The notes: a model not told the origin generated them from the sequence alone. A DNA stretch of 38,105 nt from Sphingobium sp. (GCA_023266635.1 JAHFPU010000005.1:1-38105); one strand, 5' to 3'; positions 7,563 through 15,393 are shown, numbered from the stretch's first letter. Numbers and translations: made by a program.

Positions 7563-8456
7563 TCAGGCGATCGCCTCGAGCGTCTGCTGGACGTAGGGGC
7601 AATCGCCCGTCCGGGGCCGCTCGGAGAAGGTGACGATCGTCTCGTTGGCGCGAGCGCGAACGCGATGTCCGTCAATCTCGTCGCGCATGGCGATGCTGTA
7701 ATGGGGCAGACTGTCCGACTGCTGGATGTCACTGATGTGCTGCTTGAACCGTCGTAGTGCGCTTCGGCTGCCGACCGTTTTCAGGAGCGATTCCAGGTCG
7801 ACCTCGAACGGTCCCTCGTCGCAGTGTGAGCGGGCGATCTCGTAAAGCCGCCGCTCGATCAAACCAAGTTTGAAGTACTCGTGATGGTAGGAGTACATCG
7901 ACACATCGCGCTCGATCGCGCGAAATAGAAAATCACAGAGGCGAATTTTCACCGCCTGCAACCGCTCATAGCCCTCGGGCATATCGCTGTAGATAACCTG
8001 GGCGTTTTCTACCCATGAGAACCAGCCACGGTGGCCAGAGCCGCCCGTCTTGAGATTCGTCTGGATCTGAGTGCCCTGAAGGCGGGACATGGCGTCCGTG
8101 AAGCGGGCATAATCGCGCTTGCCCGGGTTCGGCGTGCCGGTCGCGCGGAAGAAGTCATGCGCCGTGAAGGTAATCTCCTGCGAGAGCGCCTGTCCCCGCG
8201 CCTTCTGCTCGAAGATGATCGAGGCGACATAGAGAATGATCTCCTTGTCGTACATCGTGGCAATGCCGCCTTCGCCAGCGCGGATCGTAATCGAGACATT
8301 GCCGATCTTGTGCTCGATAATGCCGGTCTGGGGCTTCTTTTCGAGCGCGAAGAACGGGAAGTCCATGACGCTTCGGTCGCCGTGAATGTCTCCCCGCAGC
8401 GGGCAATCCAGCGCCAGCAGGCCTTGAACCTCGGTGTTGGTGCGCTTTCTCGCCAT
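7563..8456 (-). CDS. repA: Plasmid replication initiator, RPA family
   Basis: A replication initiator protein A (RPA) family member of 297 residues. ATG 8456 (MARKRTNTEV) is chosen over the longer frame from 8543 because the extension runs through an iteron-like repeat and lacks family similarity. Typical segments are MDFPFFAL with KKPQTGIIEH, GIATMYDKEIILYVASI, FTAHDFFRATG, the strand-helix pair LQGTQIQTNLKTGG, and IERRLYEIARSHCD. These proteins bind iterons and open the origin; the iteron-like repeats at 8529-8798 directly upstream are the expected target and may also autoregulate the gene. RPA initiators are common on large sphingomonad plasmids. It is encoded downstream of repC on the same strand. 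Confidence 0.9.
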   Translation of the reverse strand: MARKRTNTEVQGLLALDCPLRGDIHGDRSVMDFPFFALEKKPQTGIIEHKIGNVSITIRAGEGGIATMYDKEIILYVASIIFEQKARGQALSQEITFTAHDFFRATGTPNPGKRDYARFTDAMSRLQGTQIQTNLKTGGSGHRGWFSWVENAQVIYSDMPEGYERLQAVKIRLCDFLFRAIERDVSMYSYHHEYFKLGLIERRLYEIARSHCDEGPFEVDLESLLKTVGSRSALRRFKQHISDIQQSDSLPHYSIAMRDEIDGHRVRARANETIVTFSERPRTGDCPYVQQTLEAIA

Positions 8457-8528
8457 TCCGCAAGGCCTCCATAACTCGACTCGTTGATACCGCATCGGAT
8501 CACGGCCGACCACCGAAGAGAACCGCTT

Positions 8529-8798
8529 CGCACCTAAAAGCACTAGGAATCGTCGTTACATGCGCCGTTCCGCTCCAACCGCACCCGAAAACCGACGGGG
8601 TCTAGGTGTGCCGCTGCCCGATCGCACCCGAAAACTCGCCCATACGCTAGAAAACATCGTGCTTTTGGGTGCGTTTGCCTCGGGTCGGGCCATAGAAGCG
8701 TGTTTTCCTCGTGCTTTTGGGTGCGTTTGCTCGTGCTTTTAGGTGCGGTACCCCGGCGAGCGGCCCTTTGGAGCGTCCCCATCGTGCTTTTGGGTGCA
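8529..8798. repeat. Iteron-like repeats between repC and repA
   Basis: A 15-base unit, consensus GTGCTTTTGGGTGCG, occurs at 8659-8673, 8711-8725, 8733-8747 (TTTTAGG variant) and 8784-8798 (last base A) on the plus strand, and as a reverse copy at 8529-8543. Two weaker reverse copies are at 8580-8594 and 8623-8637. Further copies lie beyond repC (10399-10478). The position just upstream of the RPA initiator gene fits binding sites for that protein and a replication origin or copy-control region. The region has no convincing gene. Confidence 0.8.
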
Positions 8799-8811
8799 TC
8801 GTTGGGCAGGC

Positions 8812-10083
8812 TCAGCTTTCGCCACTCCGCGCCTCGCGCATGCCGTGGAAGGTCTTGCCCAGGTTCAACTCGCCGGCAGCGGCCTTGGCCGTCATACCGC
8901 GCAGATACGCGCCGGGGGAGCGGACCTCACCGGTCAGCGACTTGGCGACGGTCGCGATCACAGCGGCCGCGGCGCCGCGCTGCCCCATCAACCGGCAGGC
9001 TTCGCGCCAGGCGTGTGAGCCGATTGCGTACTGCCCCGTCAGGCCCTCGGCGATGCTGACGAGCCGACCCCAAGCTCGCGGGCCAGGGTCGAGATCCCAG
9101 ATCAGCTCCGGCGCTGCCTTGGCCACAAACTTCGGGTCGACGCCGTGACGGTCCAGGTCGGCTTCCACGTTGCTCTGCGGGGCGAGAAGGGCGATGTCCC
9201 ACCCGCCACTACTTTTTCTCGCAAAGCCATTACTCGTAACTGCGTTAGCAGTTTTAAGTTGGGTTGTAGTTGTAGAGTGAACGAACGGACGTTCGCCCTT
9301 GGGTGAACTATCAACAGGGCAATCTGAAGCGCTTTCGACGTCCGGACTGGTATTTAGCGCTTCCAGCGCCCCATCAACAGTTGCCTGAAAAACGTCGACG
9401 CGCGACGTGACCTGGGCAAGGCACCGGATGAGCGTGTCCAGGTCGCGGCTGCCTTTCACATGGTCCAAAGCCATCCGCACGAGTTCGACTTCGCGAGCCG
9501 CGTCCACGCCCTGAATTTCGGCGTCGAGTACCGCGTTGGCGAGCGTGCGGGCACGGCGTCGTGCTGCCGATAGGGCGCGCTTGAGTCGCTCTATCTCGCG
9601 GTCCTCCGCGTATCCCTTGGCCGCAACCGCGTCGAACTCGGCCGCGCGGGTACCGAGCGGCCGCAGGTCGAAGCCGTAGCCCCAAAGGATGTCGCCTGCG
9701 GCATTGCGTTTGCCGCCGCGATGCCCGTTGGGGCTGTCGTGGGGTACCATCAGGCCGAACTCGATTGCCGCACGGATCATCTTCTGCACCTGGCGGACAG
9801 AGACGCCGAGCTTGCGCGAAAGCGTCTCGTTCCTCGGCCATACGAGCGGCACCCGGCCGGGAAGCCAGTCCTGCGGTTTGGAGTGGGGAATGAGGGCGTC
9901 CATAAGCGCCAGCACCGAAGGGGAGACCCCCATGTACGGGGCGGCGCATTTGAGCTTTCCGAGCAGCCGGGCCGGCGAAACCTTGTCCTGACCGGCATAG
10001 CCCTTCGCGATCCGACCGACGACGGCGTTGAATTGGTTGTAGCGGCGCATGCCGCCCGAACGCTTCGGGGTATAGGTTCCCAT
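8812..10083 (-). CDS. repC: Plasmid replication initiator RepC
   Basis: A 423-residue RepC protein, the initiator of alphaproteobacterial repABC-type replicons. The N-terminal domain (about 1-180) carries the typical run RLLGKLKCAAPYMGVSPSVL, WPRNETLSRKLGVSVRQVQK (a winged-helix DNA-binding segment) and GFDLRPLGTRAAEF. A helical, Arg-rich middle and a variable linker (about 245-290) lead to the C-terminal domain with WDLDPGPRAWGRLVSIAEGL, ACRLMGQRGAAAAVIATVAK and RSPGAYLRGMTAKAAAGELNL. No repA/repB partition genes of the repABC type adjoin it; instead an RPA initiator follows. ATG 10083 is supported by the family-like N-terminus. Confidence 0.95.
   Translation of the reverse strand: MGTYTPKRSGGMRRYNQFNAVVGRIAKGYAGQDKVSPARLLGKLKCAAPYMGVSPSVLALMDALIPHSKPQDWLPGRVPLVWPRNETLSRKLGVSVRQVQKMIRAAIEFGLMVPHDSPNGHRGGKRNAAGDILWGYGFDLRPLGTRAAEFDAVAAKGYAEDREIERLKRALSAARRRARTLANAVLDAEIQGVDAAREVELVRMALDHVKGSRDLDTLIRCLAQVTSRVDVFQATVDGALEALNTSPDVESASDCPVDSSPKGERPFVHSTTTTQLKTANAVTSNGFARKSSGGWDIALLAPQSNVEADLDRHGVDPKFVAKAAPELIWDLDPGPRAWGRLVSIAEGLTGQYAIGSHAWREACRLMGQRGAAAAVIATVAKSLTGEVRSPGAYLRGMTAKAAAGELNLGKTFHGMREARSGES
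9205..9340. other. AT-richer segment inside repC, candidate origin
   Basis: The stretch encoding the linker between the two RepC domains is visibly less GC-rich than the rest of the gene. It contains short palindromes: AACTGC-GTTA-GCAGTT at 9238-9253 and CGAACG-GA-CGTTCG at 9282-9295. In studied repABC plasmids the replication origin lies in such a segment within repC. The origin role here is inference from that precedent. Confidence 0.55.
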
Positions 10084-10159
10084 TCGTCACTCCCTGGGGG
10101 CGTGCCGTTCGGACAAGCAGGGGCGTGGCGCGAAACGCGCTTCGGCCTTGTCTGTTTAG

Positions 10160-10236
10160 AGGAGATCAGTTAGAACCGGGTTTCCAGACAGGTTCTATGA
10201 CCACCCGAAAAGCCCGGCCTAGCGCCGGGTTTTTCT
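10160..10236 (+). ncRNA. Candidate counter-transcribed RNA upstream of repC
   Basis: The leader of repC, read on the opposite strand, has the two-hairpin form of the small antisense RNAs that control repC in repABC plasmids: a 7-bp stem TAGAACC / GGTTCTA at 10171-10177 and 10191-10197, then an intrinsic terminator at 10209-10236. Its position, between the repC start and the upstream iterons and antisense to the repC leader, matches the family layout. I could not find a strong -35/-10 pair, so the 5' end is approximate. Confidence 0.5.
10209..10236 (+). terminator. Intrinsic terminator antisense to the repC leader
   Basis: Stem CCCGGC (10213-10218) and GCCGGG (10224-10229), a CTAGC loop, followed by five T residues on the plus strand. 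An A-run precedes the stem, so the structure could also act on minus-strand transcripts of the repC leader, as expected for the attenuation mechanism of repABC plasmids. Confidence 0.75.
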
Positions 10237-10506
10237 TGCCCTCACGACATCTCCGTTCCGCACGTTGATCCCTGAGCGAACGACGCGGTGCGGGCGCGTT
10301 TCAGCTCACCCCGCCCCGATTCGCCGATATTGCCGAATCCGGTGAGGCCTCGGGACGAGTGTTAACGGCCGATAAATGTGGAGCGAGCGCGATTATTAGT
10401 GCTTTTGAGGACGTTTCCCCGAAAGCGCGCAACTATTTCCAGTGTTTTTAGGGCCGCTCGCTAGTGCTTTTAGGTGCAGCGAAGGAAAGAGAAAGCGGCT
10501 GGGCGG
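10237..10506. repeat. Region upstream of repC with further iteron-like repeats
   Basis: No gene is seen between the candidate antisense RNA and the gene ending at 10507. One good iteron copy, GTGCTTTTAGGTGCA, lies at 10464-10478, and two diverged ones at 10399-10413 (GTGCTTTTGAGGACG) and 10442-10456 (GTGTTTTTAGGGCCG). They repeat the unit found between repC and repA, so repC is bracketed by the same sites. Confidence 0.65.
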
Positions 10507-11100
10507 TCAGAACATCGAGATCTTGCCAGACTCGAGATCTGATCGACGCTGCAGGACCATGCTGATCTCGGAGACCATCTTCTTGATCACGGCCGATTGG
10601 AAGTATGTACCCCATTCCTTGTGGACCTCGGTGCCGTCCATGCCCTCGAGATCGCGAAGCGCCTCGACAATGCGATGAGGGAGGCCTTGAAACAGCGTGC
10701 TGAGCATCGACACGAGCGTCAGAAACCGCTCGTCGCCCACCAGTTCGAGGTCGCGGGCCATCTCAACGCTGATGATCGCGTGCATGACCTCGATGTTGAG
10801 GGCACGCAGGATCGACTGGAACTCGGGGAGCGTCATCGCAGAGCGCTTCGCGGGATCGCGGTGGAGGATTGTCCCCAGCCGGCTCTTCTTGATGTTCACC
10901 TTGAGGGCCATCTGGCGAATGCCCAGGTCCTGGGACTCCATGGCCCGCATGATGAGCGGAACGTAATCCGGTTCGCTCGGCGGCGCGAAATCCCCTTCGC
11001 GCCCGGAATCGATCGCAAGCGACTTCTGTTCAATTACAGCTACGGACTGCACGGCATCAGGCCCCCCCGAAATCCAATTCGGACCCTGCGAGAAAACCAA
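10507..11100 (-). CDS. Plasmid protein with a probable helix-turn-helix
   Basis: A 197-residue soluble protein. Residues about 47-110 resemble an XRE-type helix-turn-helix: VPLIMRAMESQDLGIRQMAL, then KVNIKKSRLGTILH as turn and recognition helix, then LPEFQSILRALNIEV. The C-terminal half is helical with a GMDGTEVHKEWGTYFQ segment. The first ~40 residues are weakly structured and a later start (for example Met51) cannot be ruled out. It is transcribed in the same direction as repC and may regulate copy number or transfer. I do not recognise a named family. Confidence 0.65.
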   Translation of the reverse strand: MVFSQGPNWISGGPDAVQSVAVIEQKSLAIDSGREGDFAPPSEPDYVPLIMRAMESQDLGIRQMALKVNIKKSRLGTILHRDPAKRSAMTLPEFQSILRALNIEVMHAIISVEMARDLELVGDERFLTLVSMLSTLFQGLPHRIVEALRDLEGMDGTEVHKEWGTYFQSAVIKKMVSEISMVLQRRSDLESGKISMF

Positions 11101-11160
11101 ACTCTCAGCAGGTTGGCAACCCTAAGTTACAATTGGGACGGGCACGCCCTGCGCCGCTAA

Positions 11161-11628
11161 CTACCTGAGACGCACGACGTTATCGGCTTTCTCCCGGCCC
11201 GCGCCCGGCCCGTCGCACTTGGAACTCGTCTCGTCGAGGCCGAGCTTTGAGAGCAGGCGAGAGGCGCTCTGGTCGACCACGAAATCGAACAGAAGCATGG
11301 AGATCGCGTCGCCGACTGTGAGGGTGGAGCCGAGTTCCTTCGCAAGCCGCTTCTTCGCCTCGATCAGGTTGTCGGCGCTGGTCTTCGTGATGTGAAGGTG
11401 GATGCGGATCGGACCCTTGGTCGGGATCTTGCTGAGGTGCTGGCGCAGCGTCTCGACGTCATGCTGCGCGATAGCGTCTGCCGCGCCCGCGCCGGCGAGC
11501 TGGTTCACCATGCTGGTTAGGCTGTGATAGCGCTTCGTCTCGTTGGACAGGAGCCGAAGGCTCTCTGTGGTGAGGCGGAACAGGTACTCCGATACGTCGA
11601 GCGAATAACCGCGAGTATCCCCACTCAT
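11161..11628 (-). CDS. Plasmid protein with ribbon-helix-helix-like core
   Basis: A 155-residue protein of unknown function. The middle, IRIHLHITKTSADNLIEAKK and the following helix ending AISMLLFDFVV, reads as a beta strand plus two helices in the order of ribbon-helix-helix DNA-binding proteins. The N-terminal 60 residues are helical and Ser/Thr-rich. The C-terminal 20 are charged. It lies 60 bases upstream of the HTH gene on the same strand and next to the GTCCG repeat cluster, which would be a reasonable target if it binds DNA. That link is inference. Confidence 0.6.
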   Translation of the reverse strand: MSGDTRGYSLDVSEYLFRLTTESLRLLSNETKRYHSLTSMVNQLAGAGAADAIAQHDVETLRQHLSKIPTKGPIRIHLHITKTSADNLIEAKKRLAKELGSTLTVGDAISMLLFDFVVDQSASRLLSKLGLDETSSKCDGPGAGREKADNVVRLR

Positions 11629-11749
11629 TCGTGCACGTCCCTAGCTTTCGATCCTGCTACACCCCGGCTAAGCCGAACATCGCTAGGATGTGATGAACGC
11701 GCCCTATACGACTCAAAGGTCGCCCGTCGATTCTAGACTCTTAAAGCTC

Positions 11750-11923
11750 GTCCGCCAATCGGGACAGGCGTCCGTGACTGCGGACGCCTGTCCGTGGTGG
11801 CGGACGCCTGCCCGCAGCCTCGGACAGCGGTCCGCCGCTGCGGACGTTTTTTCATCGTAAATCGCGAGAAGTGAAAAAAGGGTTTGTCGGCGGCGATAGT
11901 TCCGTCCGGACCTGATTGTCCGC
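11750..11923. repeat. Cluster of GTCCG/CGGAC inverted repeats upstream of the pilin gene
   Basis: Eleven occurrences of GTCCG or its complement CGGAC lie in about 175 bases, in mixed orientation. The best structure is a perfect 13-bp inverted repeat, GGACAGGCGTCCG at 11762-11774 and CGGACGCCTGTCC at 11781-11793, with a 6-base loop. A second hairpin with a T-run is the terminator at 11830-11852. The rest of the 363-base gap 11629-11991 holds no gene. It separates the divergent minus-strand gene and the pilin gene, so operator, attenuator or transfer-origin roles are possible. Confidence 0.7.
11830..11852 (+). terminator. Intrinsic terminator or attenuator ahead of the pilin gene
   Basis: Stem GTCCGC (11830-11835) and GCGGAC (11840-11845) with a CGCT loop, followed by G and six T residues. 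It would stop plus-strand transcription about 140 bases before the pilin start, so it may act as an attenuator or insulate the transfer operon. Confidence 0.65.
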
Positions 11924-11991
11924 CAAATCCATCTCGGCTCACCTTCCGATTGGGCGCGGACCAACCGCGTCTCCATCGAAGGGAACTCAAC

Positions 11992-12312
11992 ATGCAGTCC
12001 GTGCTGAAAAAGAGCGGCCACATGGAGATGGCGGTCTTCGCCCTCGCCGTGCTGGCGTTGGCGCTCTTCTATTTCGCCGGCCCGGCCTTCGCCGGCGCCG
12101 ACACCACGTTCGACACAGCCCTGACGAAGTTCACGGACTTTCTCGAGGGCTCGGGCGGCAAGGTCATCACCGTGCTGTCGCTCGCAGGCGGCATCGTGGC
12201 GCTGGCCTCGGGCCGCTTCTCCATGGGCCAGATCGCGATCCCGGTCGGCGTCGGCGTCGGCGCCGGCACCGGCATTCCGATCGTCACCAGCACGGTGACG
12301 GCGACGATCTGA
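11992..12312 (+). CDS. Conjugative pilin (TraA/VirB2/TrbC type)
   Basis: A 106-residue small hydrophobic protein with the layout of type IV secretion pilins. A long signal or leader segment (about residues 12-34, ending GPAFA) is followed by the mature part: ADTTFDTALTKFTDFLEGSG, a transmembrane helix KVITVLSLAGGIVALASG, a short polar turn (RFSMGQ), and a second helix IAIPVGVGVGAGTG. Two transmembrane helices joined by a tight loop is the pilin topology. ATG 11992 follows GAAGGGAACTCAAC, a good ribosome-binding site. In transfer operons pilin genes are normally followed by small assembly genes; here a carbohydrate-related gene follows after 63 bases. Confidence 0.85.
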   Translation: MQSVLKKSGHMEMAVFALAVLALALFYFAGPAFAGADTTFDTALTKFTDFLEGSGGKVITVLSLAGGIVALASGRFSMGQIAIPVGVGVGAGTGIPIVTSTVTATI

Positions 12313-12375
12313 CGCAACCGTTCGGCCGGTCGGGGTGGCAGCTCCGGCCGTGCTCGCGGGGAGGGTGAGGGAGAC

Positions 12376-14583
12376 TTGGAATTGGCTCGTGCTTCTGCAG
12401 CAAGTGCAGCGACGATCAGCCTGCGCGCCGAGCTGGCAGCTGGCATGCGTCGGATTGCAGACATGCCCGTCGGTGTCCGATCACTGGAGGTGCTGGAGGG
12501 CCGGGATTCCATCTGGGCGATCATCAGGCGCCCTGACCGGGGTGGCCTGGCGCTGCGCATCGCTCATTGCTGGGGTGGCCCCACCAAGGTCAGGAAACGG
12601 CTGACGCGGGGAGGGGAGCTGCTGCGGCTGGAGATCACCAGCCCTATCGGCACGCAGGATGTGGTGCTGCGCTTCGATGATCTGGAGCTCGCCCTGATCC
12701 GGGTGACGACTACGCTCATCCCGACCATTCCGCTTCTCATCCCCTACTTCCCACGCGATCTGTATCCGCTTGGAGAAGGGGACGACCCGATGGCGGCAGA
12801 TGGCCAGGTAGAAGCGGGCCAACGCGGTCTGAACGGCGGTGTCTGCTACTTCCATCTCGACGAGCCGGCGTTTGGCAGCGTCCTCTATTTCCAGAACCTG
12901 ACGGCGCTCAACGGCTATTACGCCGCGACCGATACGAAGCCGGACGGCGCGGTCGGAGGCGAGTGGCCAGAGCTCGGCTATCTACCGCCGACACCTCCGC
13001 AAAGCGGCACGCCTCCGACCAATCCGTTGCCGGCGGGCAAGCCGGTGGTGATGTCCGATGCGATATTAGCGTTCCACGATGATGCCGCATGCGACGAGCA
13101 GGACATGGCACGGCGGTTCCTGCAGTTGCTCGGTGCCGCCTACCGGCAGCTTGAGCCGCCATCGACCCAATACCGGGATTGGGTCGAGCGGGCAGAGCGA
13201 ACGCTCCACGATCTGGAAACCGCGCCAGACACCCGGATCGAGCATTACGGCCACACCTACATCCATCCGTATACGGCAGCCGAGTATCCCGATGTCATGG
13301 TGCAGATGGCGATCATCGCGCCATTGCGGGATTATGCAGCATGGACGGGACGGGACTTGCCGTTCTGCAAGGCGCTGGAGGACGGCCTTGCCAAGTTCCA
13401 CGACAACAAACTGGAGACGATGCGGCGCTATCTGCCGAACGTCGGCAAGGACAAGGACAAGTTCGCCGTCGACAGCTGGTATCTTTACCACCCGCTGCTC
13501 AATCTCGGTCGCCTCGCGCTCGACGGCGACGCCCGCGCCAAGGGGCTCTTCCTTGGCTCGCTCGGCCTCGCGATCAAGGCGGCACAGCACTTCGCCTACG
13601 CCTGGCCGATCCAGTTCAAGGTCGACAGCCTCGACGTCATCGTCGAAGCGCGCAACGACGACGGGCTCGGCCAGACCGATGTCGGCGGCATCTACGCCTA
13701 TGTCATGGTCCAGGCCTATCAGCTGACCGGCAAGCCGACCTACCTTGAGGAAGCGCGAAAGGCGATCGATGCCGCACGCGAGATGCGCTTCGAACTCAAC
13801 TATCAGGCCAATCTGACCGCTTGGGGCGCCGCGGCCTGTATGCGGCTCTGGCGGATCACCGACGAGGAATATTACCTGCGGCAGAGCTATGTCTATCTCG
13901 CGAGCTTCTTCCACAACACGGTGATCTGGGAATCCGAGATCGGCCATGCCAGCAAGTACAAGGTCTTCCTCGGCGCGACCTGTCTCCACGATGCCCCTTA
14001 CATGGCGGCGTTCGAATGCTTCGACAGCTTCGCCGCGTTCGAGCGCTACCTGAAGGACAGCGGGCCCGATCTGGAACCTGCAGTGCGGCTGCTCGTCAGC
14101 GAATATTGCAAATATGCGCTCGACCGGGCCTGGTATTATTACCCCGATGCGCTGCCCGAGGACGCTCTAGCGCAGGAGGACATCCGCAATGGTCATATTG
14201 ATCGAAGCCTGTCGTTCCCGATCGAGGATCTCTACGTCGACGGACAACCGGCAGGCCAGGTCGGCCAGGAGATTTACGGTGCGGGAGCCGCGTTCGTCTT
14301 CGCAACGCGGGCGTTCCATCAGGTCAGCGGTGCACCCTTCCGTATCTTCTGCGATCATTTCCCGGTGACCAGCGAACGCACCTCGGAGCGATCGCTGAAG
14401 TTCGGCCTCGACGGCGGCCATGCTCGCAACGCGGTCTTCAGCCTGTCTCGGCTTTCGGGAGAGACCCTGCCCAGGTTCATCCTGCGCACCATAGCCGGCG
14501 ATACGCTGCGTCCGGTGACGAGGCGAGCCGATCTCATTGAATATCAGATACCTGCCAGTGGGGAGATCAGTCTTCACTGGTGA
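12376..14583 (+). CDS. Large uncharacterised probable (alpha/alpha)-toroid carbohydrate protein
   Basis: A 735-residue cytoplasmic protein without signal peptide. The proposed TTG start at 12376 has a GAGGGTGAGGGAG Shine-Dalgarno region; a later ATG at residue 24 is an alternative. Residues about 1-150 look like a beta-rich domain. Residues about 240-600 are successive amphipathic helices with aromatic and acidic residues (YHPLLNLGRLALDG, FAYAWPIQFKVDSLDV, DDGLGQTDVGGIYAYVMVQA, AWGAAACMRLWRITDEEYYL), as in alpha/alpha-barrel glycosidases and epimerases. The C-terminal ~90 residues again look beta-rich. The GH130-like and SDR genes behind it suggest glycan or polyol metabolism. I do not recognise a named family, and catalytic residues cannot be assigned by eye. 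Confidence 0.85.
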   Translation: MELARASAASAATISLRAELAAGMRRIADMPVGVRSLEVLEGRDSIWAIIRRPDRGGLALRIAHCWGGPTKVRKRLTRGGELLRLEITSPIGTQDVVLRFDDLELALIRVTTTLIPTIPLLIPYFPRDLYPLGEGDDPMAADGQVEAGQRGLNGGVCYFHLDEPAFGSVLYFQNLTALNGYYAATDTKPDGAVGGEWPELGYLPPTPPQSGTPPTNPLPAGKPVVMSDAILAFHDDAACDEQDMARRFLQLLGAAYRQLEPPSTQYRDWVERAERTLHDLETAPDTRIEHYGHTYIHPYTAAEYPDVMVQMAIIAPLRDYAAWTGRDLPFCKALEDGLAKFHDNKLETMRRYLPNVGKDKDKFAVDSWYLYHPLLNLGRLALDGDARAKGLFLGSLGLAIKAAQHFAYAWPIQFKVDSLDVIVEARNDDGLGQTDVGGIYAYVMVQAYQLTGKPTYLEEARKAIDAAREMRFELNYQANLTAWGAAACMRLWRITDEEYYLRQSYVYLASFFHNTVIWESEIGHASKYKVFLGATCLHDAPYMAAFECFDSFAAFERYLKDSGPDLEPAVRLLVSEYCKYALDRAWYYYPDALPEDALAQEDIRNGHIDRSLSFPIEDLYVDGQPAGQVGQEIYGAGAAFVFATRAFHQVSGAPFRIFCDHFPVTSERTSERSLKFGLDGGHARNAVFSLSRLSGETLPRFILRTIAGDTLRPVTRRADLIEYQIPASGEISLHW

Positions 14584-14634
14584 GGGAACCGACGCCCGCG
14601 CCGACGCTTCCTTGCTGATCAACGGGAGCCGATT

Positions 14635-15393
14635 ATGACCTCTGCCACAGACGCCCATACCGAGATGCCGACCCTTGCCGGACGGCGGGCGATCGTCACC
14701 GGCGGCACTACCGGGATCGGCCGCGCCATTGCCATTCTGCTCGCCAGTGAAGGCGTCGATGTCTTCATCTGTGGCCTTGAGGCCCAATATCTTGAGGACG
14801 CGCTCGCTGACATCCGCAACGTCGGCAAGGGCGATGGTGTGGTCATCGACCTGGCGGAGCCGGACAATGTGAAGGCAGTCTTCGATCAGGCCGTCGCTTA
14901 TCTCGGCGGGCTGGACATCGCCGTCGTGAACGCGGCAGTCGCGGCGGAAGGGTTGAGCGATACGAGCGAAACTGATTTGCGGCGGGCGATCGCCACGGAC
15001 TTCACCGCCTATCTGCTCAGCGCCCATGCCGCGGTCGACAAGTTGGGAGGCAACGGCGACATCGTGCTCATCGGGTCGATGAGCGCGCATGTGCTCGGCC
15101 CCAATTCGACGATCTACGCCGGCATCAAATATGGCATCCAAGGCTTCTCCGAGGCACTGCGCCGTGAGCTTGGACCCAAGGGTATCCGGGTCGCGCTCGT
15201 GGAGCCCGGCAAGACCGGCTCTGACATGCAGACGCCCGATATCCCGACCGACAAGCAGCGCGAGATGATCCGAGACGAGGAGATGCTGCGGGCAGAGGAT
15301 ATCGCCGTCGGCGTTCACTACCTGCTGACGCAGCCCAATCGTACTGTCGTCCAGCAGCTCACCATCGCGCCGCGGATGCAGTCGCAGGAATGA
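14635..15393 (+). CDS. Short-chain dehydrogenase/reductase
   Basis: A 252-residue classical SDR oxidoreductase acting on NAD(P)(H). The cofactor loop TGGTTGIG is at residues 22-29, the VVNAAV segment (NNAG equivalent) at about 97-102, the catalytic Ser at 148 in IGSMSA, and Tyr161 and Lys165 in YAGIK. The C-terminal REL-GPKGIRVALVEPG is typical. Substrate cannot be read from sequence; neighbours suggest a sugar or sugar alcohol, for example oxidation to a keto-sugar before cleavage. It starts 52 bases after the toroid protein, and its stop overlaps the GH130-like start (ATGA at 15390), so the three genes look like one operon. Confidence 0.93.
   Translation: MTSATDAHTEMPTLAGRRAIVTGGTTGIGRAIAILLASEGVDVFICGLEAQYLEDALADIRNVGKGDGVVIDLAEPDNVKAVFDQAVAYLGGLDIAVVNAAVAAEGLSDTSETDLRRAIATDFTAYLLSAHAAVDKLGGNGDIVLIGSMSAHVLGPNSTIYAGIKYGIQGFSEALRRELGPKGIRVALVEPGKTGSDMQTPDIPTDKQREMIRDEEMLRAEDIAVGVHYLLTQPNRTVVQQLTIAPRMQSQE

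Noticed and set aside
8457-8543. Extended N-terminus of RepA from 8543
   Set aside because: The 29 extra codons overlap an iteron-like repeat and do not resemble the family, whereas ATG 8456 gives a typical basic start.
13066-13989. 307-codon open frame on the minus strand
   Set aside because: Shadow of the 735-residue protein, whose plus-strand reading has consistent secondary-structure pattern and operon context.
14167-15318. 383-codon open frame on the minus strand
   Set aside because: It overlaps the SDR gene, which has complete catalytic motifs; the frame has no recognisable features.
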